From positions 62,001-126,000 of the forward strand of contig DASQIH010000241.1 in NCBI GenBank assembly GCA_035631655.1: a DNA stretch of 64,000 nt, in the 5' to 3' direction. Positions within the stretch are counted from its first letter, which is position 1. The number at the start of each line of letters is the position of its first letter. Shown piece by piece: positions 42,791 to 51,534 of the stretch. Both the position numbers and the translations under genes were made by a program. The DNA comes from Gp1-AA122 sp035631655. GTDB lineage: Bacteria > Acidobacteriota > Terriglobia > Terriglobales > Acidobacteriaceae. The notes beneath the pieces are model-generated. The model had not been told where the DNA came from, ran no database searches, and saw only the letters and a list, made by a program, of their open reading frames with translations.

Positions 42791-44594
42791 AACAAGAGTG
42801 TCTGAGTCCGCCCCGGAATCGGAGGCTAGTCTTCGCAGGGTTGGCTATTTCTCCATGGAGATAGCGCTCGAGCCTGACATGCCGACCTATAGCGGCGGCC
42901 TCGGTGTACTCGCAGGCGACACTCTTCGATCCGCCGCCGACCTCGGCGTCCCGATGGTAGCGATAACGTTGGCTCACCGGAAAGGCTATTTCCGGCAGGT
43001 ACTGGACCAGTCTGGTAAGCAGATGGAGGCGTGCAGTCCTTGGGATCCCAGCAGTCGTCTTGAGCTTATGGATGGAACTGCATCCGTTGTGATCGAAGGA
43101 AGGCACGTGCAGGTTCGCGCGTGGCGGTACCGCATTAGAGGCGTCGGCGGTGCCAGCGTTCCTGTCTATCTCCTCGATACGGATAGCCCAGAGAACAGCG
43201 GTTGGGACCGGACATTGACGGACTTTCTGTATGGCGGAGATCGACACTACCGGCTCTGCCAGGAAGTCGTTCTTGGAATCGGTGGCGTCAAGATTCTCCG
43301 CCGCCTCGGGTATGAGGATGTGACAGTCTTCCATATGAACGAGGGTCACGCTTCTCTGCTGGCGCTCGCACTGCTCGAAGAACGTCTGGGAGACGCCAAT
43401 TTTGCGGCGGCCACCGAAACGGATATCCGCGAGGTGCGGCGGCAGTGCGTCTTCACGACTCATACGCCTGTACCCGCTGGGTTCGATCAGTTCTCGCGCG
43501 ACTTGATGGCGCAGGTTCTCGGAGCGGATCGTGCGGGTGTTCTCGATGCGACACACTGCTGCCCCGAAGCTCTCCTCAACATGACCTACCTTGGATTGCG
43601 CTTTTCACATTACATCAACGGTGTTGCGATGCATCACGGCGCGGTGTCCCAAGGCATGTTTCCACAATATCCGATACGCGCGATTACGAATGGCGTTCAT
43701 GCGGTCACGTGGACAAGCCCTGCTTTTCGGAATCTCTACGACACACACATTCCGGAGTGGCGGCGCGACAATGTCTACCTCAGGTACGCGATAAGTATAT
43801 CTCTTGAAGAGATCCGGGCGACGCACCAGCTCGCGAAGGCGGCGCTGCTGGAAGCAATAAAGACCAGGACCGGCCTCGCTCTAGACGAAAAACTCCTGAC
43901 CATCGGATTCGCCAGGCGAGCAGCCACCTATAAACGCTTCGATTTGCTGTTCGCTCAACCGGATCGATTGCGCAAGATCAGCGAGAACAACGGCGCATTG
44001 CAGATTGTCTACGCGGGCAAAGCGCATCCTCAGGATGAACCAGGCAAGGAACAGATTCAGCGTGTGTTCGCGTTCGCGGCAAAGTTGGGGAGTCCTCGGC
44101 TAAAGGTCGCGTATTTGGAAGACTACGACATGCGCTGGGGGCATCTGCTCACGAGCGGCGTAGACTTGTGGTTAAACACTCCACAGCGGCCCTTCGAGGC
44201 GTCCGGAACGAGCGGGATGAAAGCTGCGCTGAACGGGGTTCCAAGCCTCAGCATTTTGGACGGCTGGTGGATTGAAGGATGTCTCGAAGGCACAACAGGC
44301 TGGGCGATTGGCAAGGACAGCGACATTCAAGAAGCAACCACCGACGAGGCGGATTCGCTATACGACAAGCTGGCGGCCATCACCTCAATGTTTTATGAGC
44401 GGCCGGCGGATTACGAAACAATCATGCGGTCGGCCATTGCGATCAATGGATCGTTTTTCAACTCCAACCGCATGCTATCGCAGTATGTCACGAACGCCTA
44501 CGCCCTAGTTGACTCCCCGACAGGTGTGACCACAGAACTCGGAGCAAAAGAACCCAGCGTTGAAGCGACTTTCCTCCGTCAGCGCCCTGGTTGA
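42783..44594 (+). CDS. glgP: Alpha-glucan phosphorylase (GT35)
   Basis: The 603-residue cytosolic enzyme releases glucose-1-phosphate from glycogen with phosphate and PLP. It starts at GTG 42783. Family motifs include YFSMEIALEPDMPTYSGGLGVLAGD, VFHMNEGHASLL, TTHTPVPAGFD, the phosphate/PLP region (FARRAATYKRFDLLF) and the PLP lysine in EASGTSGMKAALNG. It is shorter than the E. coli or muscle enzyme (about 800 residues) and belongs to the compact bacterial subtype. The debranching enzyme gene follows after 42 bp, completing a glycogen breakdown pair. Confidence 0.93.
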   Translation: MVETRVSESAPESEASLRRVGYFSMEIALEPDMPTYSGGLGVLAGDTLRSAADLGVPMVAITLAHRKGYFRQVLDQSGKQMEACSPWDPSSRLELMDGTASVVIEGRHVQVRAWRYRIRGVGGASVPVYLLDTDSPENSGWDRTLTDFLYGGDRHYRLCQEVVLGIGGVKILRRLGYEDVTVFHMNEGHASLLALALLEERLGDANFAAATETDIREVRRQCVFTTHTPVPAGFDQFSRDLMAQVLGADRAGVLDATHCCPEALLNMTYLGLRFSHYINGVAMHHGAVSQGMFPQYPIRAITNGVHAVTWTSPAFRNLYDTHIPEWRRDNVYLRYAISISLEEIRATHQLAKAALLEAIKTRTGLALDEKLLTIGFARRAATYKRFDLLFAQPDRLRKISENNGALQIVYAGKAHPQDEPGKEQIQRVFAFAAKLGSPRLKVAYLEDYDMRWGHLLTSGVDLWLNTPQRPFEASGTSGMKAALNGVPSLSILDGWWIEGCLEGTTGWAIGKDSDIQEATTDEADSLYDKLAAITSMFYERPADYETIMRSAIAINGSFFNSNRMLSQYVTNAYALVDSPTGVTTELGAKEPSVEATFLRQRPG

Positions 44595-44636
44595 ACCCGC
44601 TTTGCTTTGGGCAGGTGTGGCAGGGTTAGAAACTGA

Positions 44637-46751
44637 GTGCGAATCAAGCGAGGCAAGAACGCCGTGAGCTCAAGTGCGGAAGCCATGTGGCAGAACTCAA
44701 TAGAAGAAGGGTCTTGCTGCCCGCTCGGGGTGACGTGGATCGCATCCCGCCAAGCTTACAATTTCGCACTCTACTCTCGATGGGCATACGCAGTAAGCCT
44801 CCTGCTCTTTCGAGATCGGAACGATAGTAGACCGGTGCTCACTGTTCCGCTGGTTCATCCGGGTCATAAGACAGGGCGCGTGTGGCACTGCCTTCTGCCT
44901 GAAACCTGCCTGGACGGCGCTCGTTATTACGCGTACCAAGTAGATGGACCATCTGGTCCTGGGCACTGCTTCGATCTCAACAAGGTCCTCCTCGATCCCT
45001 ATGCCAGGGCTGTCGTCTTTCCCGATGATTTCCGCCGTGAGGCAGCCGGTGGATCAGATTCAACAGCCGCCCGTGCACCCCTGGGAGTGCTCGGGCTAGA
45101 TCGAGTGGCGTTCGACTGGTCCGGCGACCGTCGGCCGCGCCACGGCCCTGATCTGGTTGTCTACGAAATGCACGTGCGCGGGTTCACGCGGCGCACAAGC
45201 TCGGGTGTGATGGCTGCCCACCAGGGCACGTTCCGCGGAGTGATCCAAAAAATCCCATATTTGCAGCAACTGGGGGTTACCGCCGTAGAGCTTCAGCCTA
45301 TATTCCAGTACGATCCGGACGAGGGAAACTATTGGGGGTACATGCCCTTGAGCTTTTTCGCCGTGCACAGCGACTACGCGGCGAGCGGAGAACCATCCGA
45401 CCAGGTAAACGAATTCCGCGAGATGGTCAAGGCGTTACACGCGGCCGATATCGAAGTGATTCTCGACGTGGTCTTCAATCATACGGCCGAGGGCGATGAA
45501 CACGGTCCGACCTACTCGTATCGAGGCATTGATAATTCGTCATATTACTTGCTGGATCAGGGCGGTCGAGGCTATCGCAACGATTCGGGCACGGGGAATG
45601 TCTTAAACACCGCGCAACCCGCAGTCCGAAAGCTTGTTCTGGACAGCTTGCGGTATTGGACGACGGAGATGCACGTTGACGGTTTCCGGTTCGACCTCGC
45701 ATCGATCTTTACCCGCAATGCCGACGGCAGTCTCAACCTGGATGATCCCCCGATCATTGCGGAGATCACTTCGGATCCTGCACTCATGCACAAACGGCTC
45801 ATCGCCGAGGCATGGGACCCGGCGGTCTACGAACTCGGCCGTAATTTCCCCGGGATCACATGGCTGCAATGGAACGGCCGGTTTCGGGATGATGTACGAT
45901 CCTTTATCCGGGGTGACAACGGTCTGGTGAACCCGCTCATGGCGCGGCTCTATGGGAGCGATGACTTGTTCCCTGACACTCTCGAAGAAGCCTACCGACC
46001 CTTCCAGAGCGTCAACTACGTAACCTCTCATGACGGCTTCTGCCTTTACGATATGGTGGCTTACAACCACAAGCACAATGAGGCCAACGGACACGGCAAC
46101 AACGATGGCTCGGACGACAACCGCAGTTGGAATTGCGGATGGGAGGGCGACGCAAGTGTGCCGGCCGAAGTGTTGAACCTGCGCCAGCGGCAGGCGAAGA
46201 ACTTCTGCAGTCTGTTGTTTCTCGCCAATGGGACGCCCATGTGGTTGGCAGGCGATGAGTTCCTCAATACGCAACGTGGCAACAATAATCCATACAATCA
46301 GGACAACGACACGGCTTGGCTTGATTGGACCCGACAAAGAAGCAATGCCGAATTCCATCGTTTCTTTCTGCTTATGCTCGCTCTCCGGCGGCAGCACCCT
46401 CAACTGGGAAGCTCACGGTTCTGGCGAGATCGCACTACCTGGTACGGCGTCGACGCCGAACCCGATCGTTCCTACAACTCACACACGCTGGCGTTCCGGC
46501 TTTCGGAGGAAGAAGGCCGATATCTTTACGTCATGATCAATGCATACTGGGAAGACCTCAGTTTTCACATTCCTGGCAACGCCTCCTGGCGATGCGTCGT
46601 CGACACTGCGGCACCGAGTCCTGAGGACATCTGTAATGAACGGGCAGGGGAGAATCTTCGGCTGGTTAGCGATACGTATTTAGTAAGTGCGCGGTCGATC
46701 GTCGTCCTCGTGGGAGCAAGCGGTAGTACGACGAGTCCAACTCACCTCTGA
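44637..46751 (+). CDS. glgX: Glycogen debranching enzyme (GlgX/isoamylase-type, GH13)
   Basis: The 704-residue enzyme hydrolyses alpha-1,6 branch points, making chains accessible to the phosphorylase upstream. An N-terminal CBM48-like domain (residues about 30-130) precedes the GH13 barrel with VYEMHVRGFT, DVVFNHTAEG, the nucleophile in DGFRFDLAS, the acid/base in IAEAWD and the stabiliser in VTSHDG. GTG 44637 is the longest start; ATG 44685 is also possible. The operon ends here, facing the ATPase genes on the other strand. Confidence 0.94.
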   Translation: MRIKRGKNAVSSSAEAMWQNSIEEGSCCPLGVTWIASRQAYNFALYSRWAYAVSLLLFRDRNDSRPVLTVPLVHPGHKTGRVWHCLLPETCLDGARYYAYQVDGPSGPGHCFDLNKVLLDPYARAVVFPDDFRREAAGGSDSTAARAPLGVLGLDRVAFDWSGDRRPRHGPDLVVYEMHVRGFTRRTSSGVMAAHQGTFRGVIQKIPYLQQLGVTAVELQPIFQYDPDEGNYWGYMPLSFFAVHSDYAASGEPSDQVNEFREMVKALHAADIEVILDVVFNHTAEGDEHGPTYSYRGIDNSSYYLLDQGGRGYRNDSGTGNVLNTAQPAVRKLVLDSLRYWTTEMHVDGFRFDLASIFTRNADGSLNLDDPPIIAEITSDPALMHKRLIAEAWDPAVYELGRNFPGITWLQWNGRFRDDVRSFIRGDNGLVNPLMARLYGSDDLFPDTLEEAYRPFQSVNYVTSHDGFCLYDMVAYNHKHNEANGHGNNDGSDDNRSWNCGWEGDASVPAEVLNLRQRQAKNFCSLLFLANGTPMWLAGDEFLNTQRGNNNPYNQDNDTAWLDWTRQRSNAEFHRFFLLMLALRRQHPQLGSSRFWRDRTTWYGVDAEPDRSYNSHTLAFRLSEEEGRYLYVMINAYWEDLSFHIPGNASWRCVVDTAAPSPEDICNERAGENLRLVSDTYLVSARSIVVLVGASGSTTSPTHL

Positions 46752-46799
46752 GCCCCCGCAGGCTGGGTCGGAATCAAGCATCCGGAGGCCCGCCGAACA

Positions 46800-47645
46800 T
46801 CACCGTTGCCTCAATGCCCCCACGCTTAGCATGATGATCTCAATTTCTTCCGTGATTTCCTCCTGGCGTAGGACATTTCGGCGTAGCACGAGTTCCTCGG
46901 ACGTCCGTTCAAGCCGCCGCACTGCGGAATCCATGTGCTGCATACGGCGCTGGTTCTCCGCCAAGAGCGAACTGTACAGCAGTTCTTGCAGCGCGGCGAA
47001 AAGATACATTTCGACCAAGCCTCTTAGGAAAGACTGAGGGTCGAGGTTCAGCATCGGCGCATAGGCAAAACGCGTCTTATCCGTCCTGGCCTTCTTGAAT
47101 GGCCGCAATACAGAGAGTGTTACGCCTTCCGCTTCCGAGGTATGATGCAGCACAGTCAGGCGCAAGGGACGTACACCAGCACGAGTCGCCTTCATGGTGC
47201 TGAGTGTATCGGTCAACTTCACCAAGACCTGCTCCACTTCTTCCACAACGTTGGCGCCATCCAGAGAAGCTCCAATCCTGCGATCGCCCGCCAACTTGGA
47301 CGTGAGCTTGCTTCCGATTACAATCACGACGCCATCTTGGACCGAGTCAAAGTCGCGATCCAAAGCTCGCACGAGCGACTCGTTGAAGTCGCCGCAGAAG
47401 CCTCGTTCGGCTCCCGCCAGGAGATATAGGTCGTAGTACTCGTCCTCGTTCGGAAGTCCCTGCGGCCAGAAAGCGAGGAAATCGTCGGCGGCCGACTCGA
47501 TGCTGGTCACGACCCTGCGTTGCGTCTCGATAAAACGCGACAGCCGGTGCGACTCCATCAAAGAGAGATTCTTCATGGCGTTCATGATCTCCCCGATGTC
47601 GTTCAGGCTACGGACCTGCCTCTCGATCTCTCGGCGCTTGCTCAC
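46800..47645 (-). CDS. atpG: N-type ATP synthase gamma subunit
   Basis: The 281-residue protein has the long N- and C-terminal helices of F1 gamma (REIERQVRSLNDIGEIMNAMKNLSLME; SEELVLRRNVLRQEEITEEIEIIML). It forms the rotating shaft. As in other N-type (alternative) ATPase operons, it is the last gene, after alpha, with a 4-bp overlap. It is weakly conserved relative to housekeeping gamma. Confidence 0.9.
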   Translation of the reverse strand: MSKRREIERQVRSLNDIGEIMNAMKNLSLMESHRLSRFIETQRRVVTSIESAADDFLAFWPQGLPNEDEYYDLYLLAGAERGFCGDFNESLVRALDRDFDSVQDGVVIVIGSKLTSKLAGDRRIGASLDGANVVEEVEQVLVKLTDTLSTMKATRAGVRPLRLTVLHHTSEAEGVTLSVLRPFKKARTDKTRFAYAPMLNLDPQSFLRGLVEMYLFAALQELLYSSLLAENQRRMQHMDSAVRRLERTSEELVLRRNVLRQEEITEEIEIIMLSVGALRQR

Positions 47646-49138
47646 TGATGCTCTTCCGTGTTCGTTGGGCGCACAAGCCAGCCTTGGAGTGCGCGCTTCC
47701 AGTCCTCATGCTTGTCTTCAAGCCTCAACCCGCCACTCTTTACCTCCTCCGCCAGCCGTTTCAAAACAGCTGGGATCTCCTGAAGAGGAGTTCCATCAAC
47801 AATTCCTTCGTGGAAGGCGACAAGCCAAGCCATGTGAAATTCAACAGGCAGCGGAGAGAGGCGATCTTGCTTCAGGATTTCGCGTAGGATCCGCCCACGC
47901 TTGATCTTTGCTTCACTTGATGCTTCCAGGCGCGCGCCGAAGCGGGTGAACACTTCGAGCTCCAGGAACTGGAGGTAGTCTAGTTTTGTACGCCCAGCCT
48001 CCCGGGCGATGATTGGATGCTGCGCCTTTCCCCCAATGCGTGAGACTGATTTCGATACATCGATCGCTGGCAAGAAGCCGCCGGCAAACAAGCTGGCATC
48101 GAAATAGATCTGCCCATCAGTGATGGAAATTAGGTTGGTGGGAATGTACGCGGCGATCTCACCTTCATTGGTTTCGACGATCGGCAAAGCTGTCATACTG
48201 CCGCCGCCTTGAGCCGCCGCCAGACGTGTGGAGCGTTCGAGGAGACGGGAATGGAGGTAAAAAATGTCGCCGGGGTACGCCTCGCGACCCGGCGCCCGCC
48301 GCAGGAGCAAGGATAACTCGCGATAGGCGTGAGCATGCGTCGTGAGGTCGTCATAGACCACGAGCGTGTCGCGGCCCTCGGCCATCCAGGCCTCCGCCAC
48401 CGCGCATCCAGCGAAAGGTGCCAAGTATTTGAGACCTGGGGTCGCGGTGGCTTCGGCCGCGACGATTGTCGTGTGTTCCATGGCGCCGGCTGCGCGCAAC
48501 GTCGCCACTGTACTAACGACGCTCGAGCGCTTTTGCCCGATGAGGACGTAAACACAGAGGACATTCTTGTCGCGCTGGTTGATCACTGTGTCGATGGCGA
48601 ACGAACTCTTACCTAGACCGTTATCGCCAATCACCAGTTGGCGCTGGCCTTTTCCGATGGGAATCAGTGTGTCTACAATTTTGTTTCCTGTATAGAGCGG
48701 CTGATTCACAAATTCGCGGGCGATAATCGGCGGTGACAGCGTTTCGAGGTCGCGTCGGATGGTGCAGTCCGGGACGGCTCTGCCATCGAGCGGAAGGCCC
48801 AAAGGATTGATGACACGGCCTAGAAGGGCGTCTCCCACGGGAATGCTGAGCCGCTGGCCGGACAGGCAGGCGACTGTGCCCGCGGTCAGAGTCTCGCCCT
48901 GCTCCAGGAGAATCGCACTGAGCGTGTCAGGTTCCAAGGAGAACACCACGGCGCGGCTGCCCTCGTCTAAGTGCAGGATCTCCTCCATCGCCGCGGAAGG
49001 AAGACCTCGAATCCGGGCGACGCCATCACCAATCGAGACGACCGTTCCTTGTTCGGTTACGCGCAGGCCGAAGCGATAGTCTTTGAGCCAGTCTTGGGCC
49101 GCGCTACGAGCATGAACGCTGACTGTTTCAGGAACCAT
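47642..49138 (-). CDS. atpA: N-type ATP synthase alpha subunit
   Basis: The 498-residue F1 alpha subunit starts at ATG 49138. The nucleotide loop reads GDNGLGKS rather than the usual GDRQTGKT, but keeps the G-x4-GKS frame. SRIGGKAQHPIIAR replaces the SRVGGAAQ signature of housekeeping alpha. Both differences fit the divergent N-type family. Overlaps subunit b by 11 bp. Confidence 0.94.
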   Translation of the reverse strand: MVPETVSVHARSAAQDWLKDYRFGLRVTEQGTVVSIGDGVARIRGLPSAAMEEILHLDEGSRAVVFSLEPDTLSAILLEQGETLTAGTVACLSGQRLSIPVGDALLGRVINPLGLPLDGRAVPDCTIRRDLETLSPPIIAREFVNQPLYTGNKIVDTLIPIGKGQRQLVIGDNGLGKSSFAIDTVINQRDKNVLCVYVLIGQKRSSVVSTVATLRAAGAMEHTTIVAAEATATPGLKYLAPFAGCAVAEAWMAEGRDTLVVYDDLTTHAHAYRELSLLLRRAPGREAYPGDIFYLHSRLLERSTRLAAAQGGGSMTALPIVETNEGEIAAYIPTNLISITDGQIYFDASLFAGGFLPAIDVSKSVSRIGGKAQHPIIAREAGRTKLDYLQFLELEVFTRFGARLEASSEAKIKRGRILREILKQDRLSPLPVEFHMAWLVAFHEGIVDGTPLQEIPAVLKRLAEEVKSGGLRLEDKHEDWKRALQGWLVRPTNTEEHQ

Positions 49139-49877
49139 GAGGCACCATATCGGCAAAGGACCCTAACTCGTCCTGAAGGTTGGCACGCAGCACCCAGGGT
49201 CCGATTCCGATGCGTAGTCCTGCCAGCAGAAGTCTATCTTCCGCAAATTCCACCGATAAACGGGTTTTCGTCATTTCCACGAGCTTCTCTGTGATGACTT
49301 CCCGCCCAGGCTCGCGAAGCGGAAAACAGGTGATCACTTTGGCCCGGCAATCTGTTTTTTCGCAAGCCGCACGGATCGCTTCTAACTGTTCACGTGGCTG
49401 GATCGCAAGATCTTCCAACGCCAGATCTACAAGCCGTGATTCAAGCTCAGGAGAGGCGAGCCGCGTCAAAAGATGCGCCGTGAATTTCAGTCCCGTCGCC
49501 ATTCCCTCTATCTCGGCTTTGTCTTGAAGCTCCCTCAGCCGCCGTTCTTCCAGCACGCGCGCCCGTTCGCGTTCCTTCGCTAAAGAAGTCTCGAGCGCAG
49601 CCATCGCTTGCGCGCGCTGCTGGCTGACTTCTTCGAGGAAGGCGGTTCGGAGCCCTTCCTTCTCGTGCTCCCACTCGGCAAGGCGATTCTGGAATTGCTT
49701 TTCGAGTGCTTGAGCATCGCCTTGCCTCGCCTGGGCGTCGGAAAGCGTCTTATCGATCGCGGCCTTCCGCTGGGCAATTGCCGCCAGCACAGGCTTATAG
49801 AGGAACCGCTTCAGGATCCACACCAGGATCAAGAAGTTGACCGCCTCAAGTACAAAGGTTGTCCAGTTAAGTTCCAC
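49128..49877 (-). CDS. atpF: N-type ATP synthase subunit b with C-terminal delta-like domain
   Basis: The 249-residue protein has one N-terminal membrane helix (FVLEAVNFLILVWILKRFLY), a long charged coiled coil to about residue 130, then a C-terminal part (AKVITCFPLREPGREVITEKL, RIGIGPWVLRANLQDELGSF) that matches the delta/OSCP C-terminal pattern. No separate delta gene exists in the operon, so this b-delta fusion should serve as the complete stator link. Confidence 0.88.
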   Translation of the reverse strand: MELNWTTFVLEAVNFLILVWILKRFLYKPVLAAIAQRKAAIDKTLSDAQARQGDAQALEKQFQNRLAEWEHEKEGLRTAFLEEVSQQRAQAMAALETSLAKERERARVLEERRLRELQDKAEIEGMATGLKFTAHLLTRLASPELESRLVDLALEDLAIQPREQLEAIRAACEKTDCRAKVITCFPLREPGREVITEKLVEMTKTRLSVEFAEDRLLLAGLRIGIGPWVLRANLQDELGSFADMVPHGS

Positions 49878-49886
49878 TTGAGGCCT

Positions 49887-50153
49887 CTACTTCAGCAGGT
49901 AGGTCAGTAACGGGTTTCTGAACAGGATGATCAACACGATCACCAGGACATAGATCGCCAGCGACTCGATCATTGCCAAGCCGATGAAGAGAGTTCGTGT
50001 AATCGACTTCTCTGCCTCAGGCTGACGGGCCAGCGCTTCGAGCGCCTGTACGATCGCTCGGCCCATGGCGATGGCTGGAGCCACCGCGCCCAAAGCAATG
50101 GCCAGAGCGGCAGCTACGGTAGAGGCAAGGGTGAACCAAGTCATGTCACGCAT
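49887..50153 (-). CDS. atpE: N-type ATP synthase subunit c
   Basis: The 88-residue hairpin has two membrane helices and the loop ARQPEA. Helix 2 carries the ion-binding carboxylate and partners, Glu63-Ser64 and Tyr68 (AMIESLAIY), the spacing seen in sodium-binding c rings. The helix 1 position that is Gln32 in Ilyobacter tartaricus (and often Glu in N-type c subunits) aligns with Met30 here, so the sodium site looks incomplete. AAGGAGT precedes the ATG at 50153, next to the subunit a stop. Confidence 0.92.
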   Translation of the reverse strand: MRDMTWFTLASTVAAALAIALGAVAPAIAMGRAIVQALEALARQPEAEKSITRTLFIGLAMIESLAIYVLVIVLIILFRNPLLTYLLK

Positions 50154-50831
50154 TTAAGACTCCTTTTGTGTTTCCGATTTCGGCTCCAGGGACTGGATGC
50201 CGCCGGCGATATAGATCAGCGCCAGCATTCCGAAGATGTACGCCTGTACCAGAGCCTCTACGACATGCAACAGCAGAACCGGCACGGGCACAAGAAAACC
50301 GGCAACCAGCAGAACCAATAAGGCCGCCATCTCCAGACTGAAGATGTTTCCGAACAGCCGCACTGCCAAGGCAATCGTGCGGGAGATCTCGCTGATGATG
50401 TGGAACGGAAGCAACACTGGACTTGGCTCCATATAATGGCGCAGATACCGTCCAAGACCATGTGCCCGAATCCCAAACCAGTGCACGGACAGAAATACCA
50501 GGATCGCCAGCGCGGCCGTGGTCGATAAATCTGCTGTGGGGCCGTGAAGGCCGGGAATCACGCCGACCACATTTGCAATGACTGCGAAGATCCAAAGTGT
50601 ACCGATGAACGGCAGAATATTTAGCGATTGCCCAGGTGAAACCGCCTCGATCGCATCTTGGATTGCAGAAACGATTCCTTCGAGTGCAACCTGCCGGGGA
50701 CCAGGCTCTAGGCTGAGCCGGCGGGTGAACAACCGAGAGAGTAGGAACAGAAACAGCATAATCCCCCACGTCGTAGCCACTGTCTCGCTAACGGGAAGAG
50801 GGCCGATTCGGAATAGCGCGGCGGGGTTCAC
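50154..50831 (-). CDS. atpB: N-type ATP synthase subunit a
   Basis: The 225-residue protein starts at GTG 50831, overlapping the AtpQ stop by GTGA; a frame to 50945 would cover the upstream gene. About five membrane helices are visible. The essential Arg sits in SRTIALAVRLFGNI, and a second helix HVVEALVQAYIFGMLALIY carries the Glu/Gln of the proton half-channel region. It forms the ion path with the c ring. Confidence 0.92.
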   Translation of the reverse strand: MNPAALFRIGPLPVSETVATTWGIMLFLFLLSRLFTRRLSLEPGPRQVALEGIVSAIQDAIEAVSPGQSLNILPFIGTLWIFAVIANVVGVIPGLHGPTADLSTTAALAILVFLSVHWFGIRAHGLGRYLRHYMEPSPVLLPFHIISEISRTIALAVRLFGNIFSLEMAALLVLLVAGFLVPVPVLLLHVVEALVQAYIFGMLALIYIAGGIQSLEPKSETQKES

Positions 50832-51130
50832 GAGTGTCCCTTCCGGACGAACAAATACACGTTGACAACACCGACAAAAAGCCCTAAGAGTATCAGGCAG
50901 ACGGTCCAATGCCATTCGTAGTGCTCTGCCCGCCCATCCAACCACAGGCCGAGGTACGCGCCACCAATAAGTGGCAGCACGAACATGAAACCGATGGTCC
51001 CCAAGTAGATTGATTGCTGGAGCAACGTCGGGCGGTCCTTCTCGGCCTGCTTCATTCGCCGGACCTGCTTTTGAACGTTCTTTTGAAGCTCCTGCTGACG
51101 GGAGTGCATATCGCCGGGCGTATTCGTCAT
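50828..51130 (-). CDS. atpQ: AtpQ/AtpI-like assembly protein of the N-type ATPase
   Basis: The 100-residue protein from ATG 51130 has a charged N-terminal helix and two membrane helices (IGFMFVLPLIGGAYLGLWLD; WTVCLILLGLFVGVVNVYLFV), the AtpI/AtpQ pattern. AtpI-type proteins help assemble or load the c ring. N-type operons normally have a second small membrane gene, atpR, at this place; it is missing here, as subunit a overlaps this gene directly. Confidence 0.82.
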   Translation of the reverse strand: MTNTPGDMHSRQQELQKNVQKQVRRMKQAEKDRPTLLQQSIYLGTIGFMFVLPLIGGAYLGLWLDGRAEHYEWHWTVCLILLGLFVGVVNVYLFVRKGHS

Positions 51131-51534
51131 AGTGCTTCTCCGGTACGCTTGAGTTTCCACAACCGCTTGAACATTTCTTCTTCGAGGCGGTGCAGGCTCT
51201 GTTTGATCACCTGCAAGTTGTCTTCCTCGACGAGCAGCTCTTGTTGGAGCGCAGTGCTGATGCCGTCGTAGTCCTTGCTCCGGAAGTAATGCCTCGTGCT
51301 GAGATAGAGCTCGCCATCAAGGAAGTAGGCGAGAGCTCCTGGGAGGGCCAGGTATTCCCAATCCTCGCCGAGCCTGCGGAATCGCGCTAGTCCAAATCTG
51401 AGTAAGGTCATCATGCGGGCGTGCCCTGCGAGCACTCCGAAGCTACCCGACTCGTCTTCTCCGATGAAGCTGGTCACGTGCTCAACCCGCTCATACTGGG
51501 TCGTGCTTTGGAGGTTCATGTGAAAGGTGTTCAC
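51127..51534 (-). CDS. atpC: N-type ATP synthase epsilon subunit
   Basis: The 135-residue subunit starts at GTG 51534, in the beta stop (GTGA). It has the beta-sandwich pattern (VTSFIGEDESGSFGVLAGHARMM, YLALPGALAYFLDGELYLSTRHYF) and a C-terminal helix pair (VEEDNLQVIKQSLHRLEEEMFKRLWKLKR). Second gene of the operon, as in N-type clusters. Confidence 0.9.
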   Translation of the reverse strand: MNTFHMNLQSTTQYERVEHVTSFIGEDESGSFGVLAGHARMMTLLRFGLARFRRLGEDWEYLALPGALAYFLDGELYLSTRHYFRSKDYDGISTALQQELLVEEDNLQVIKQSLHRLEEEMFKRLWKLKRTGEAL

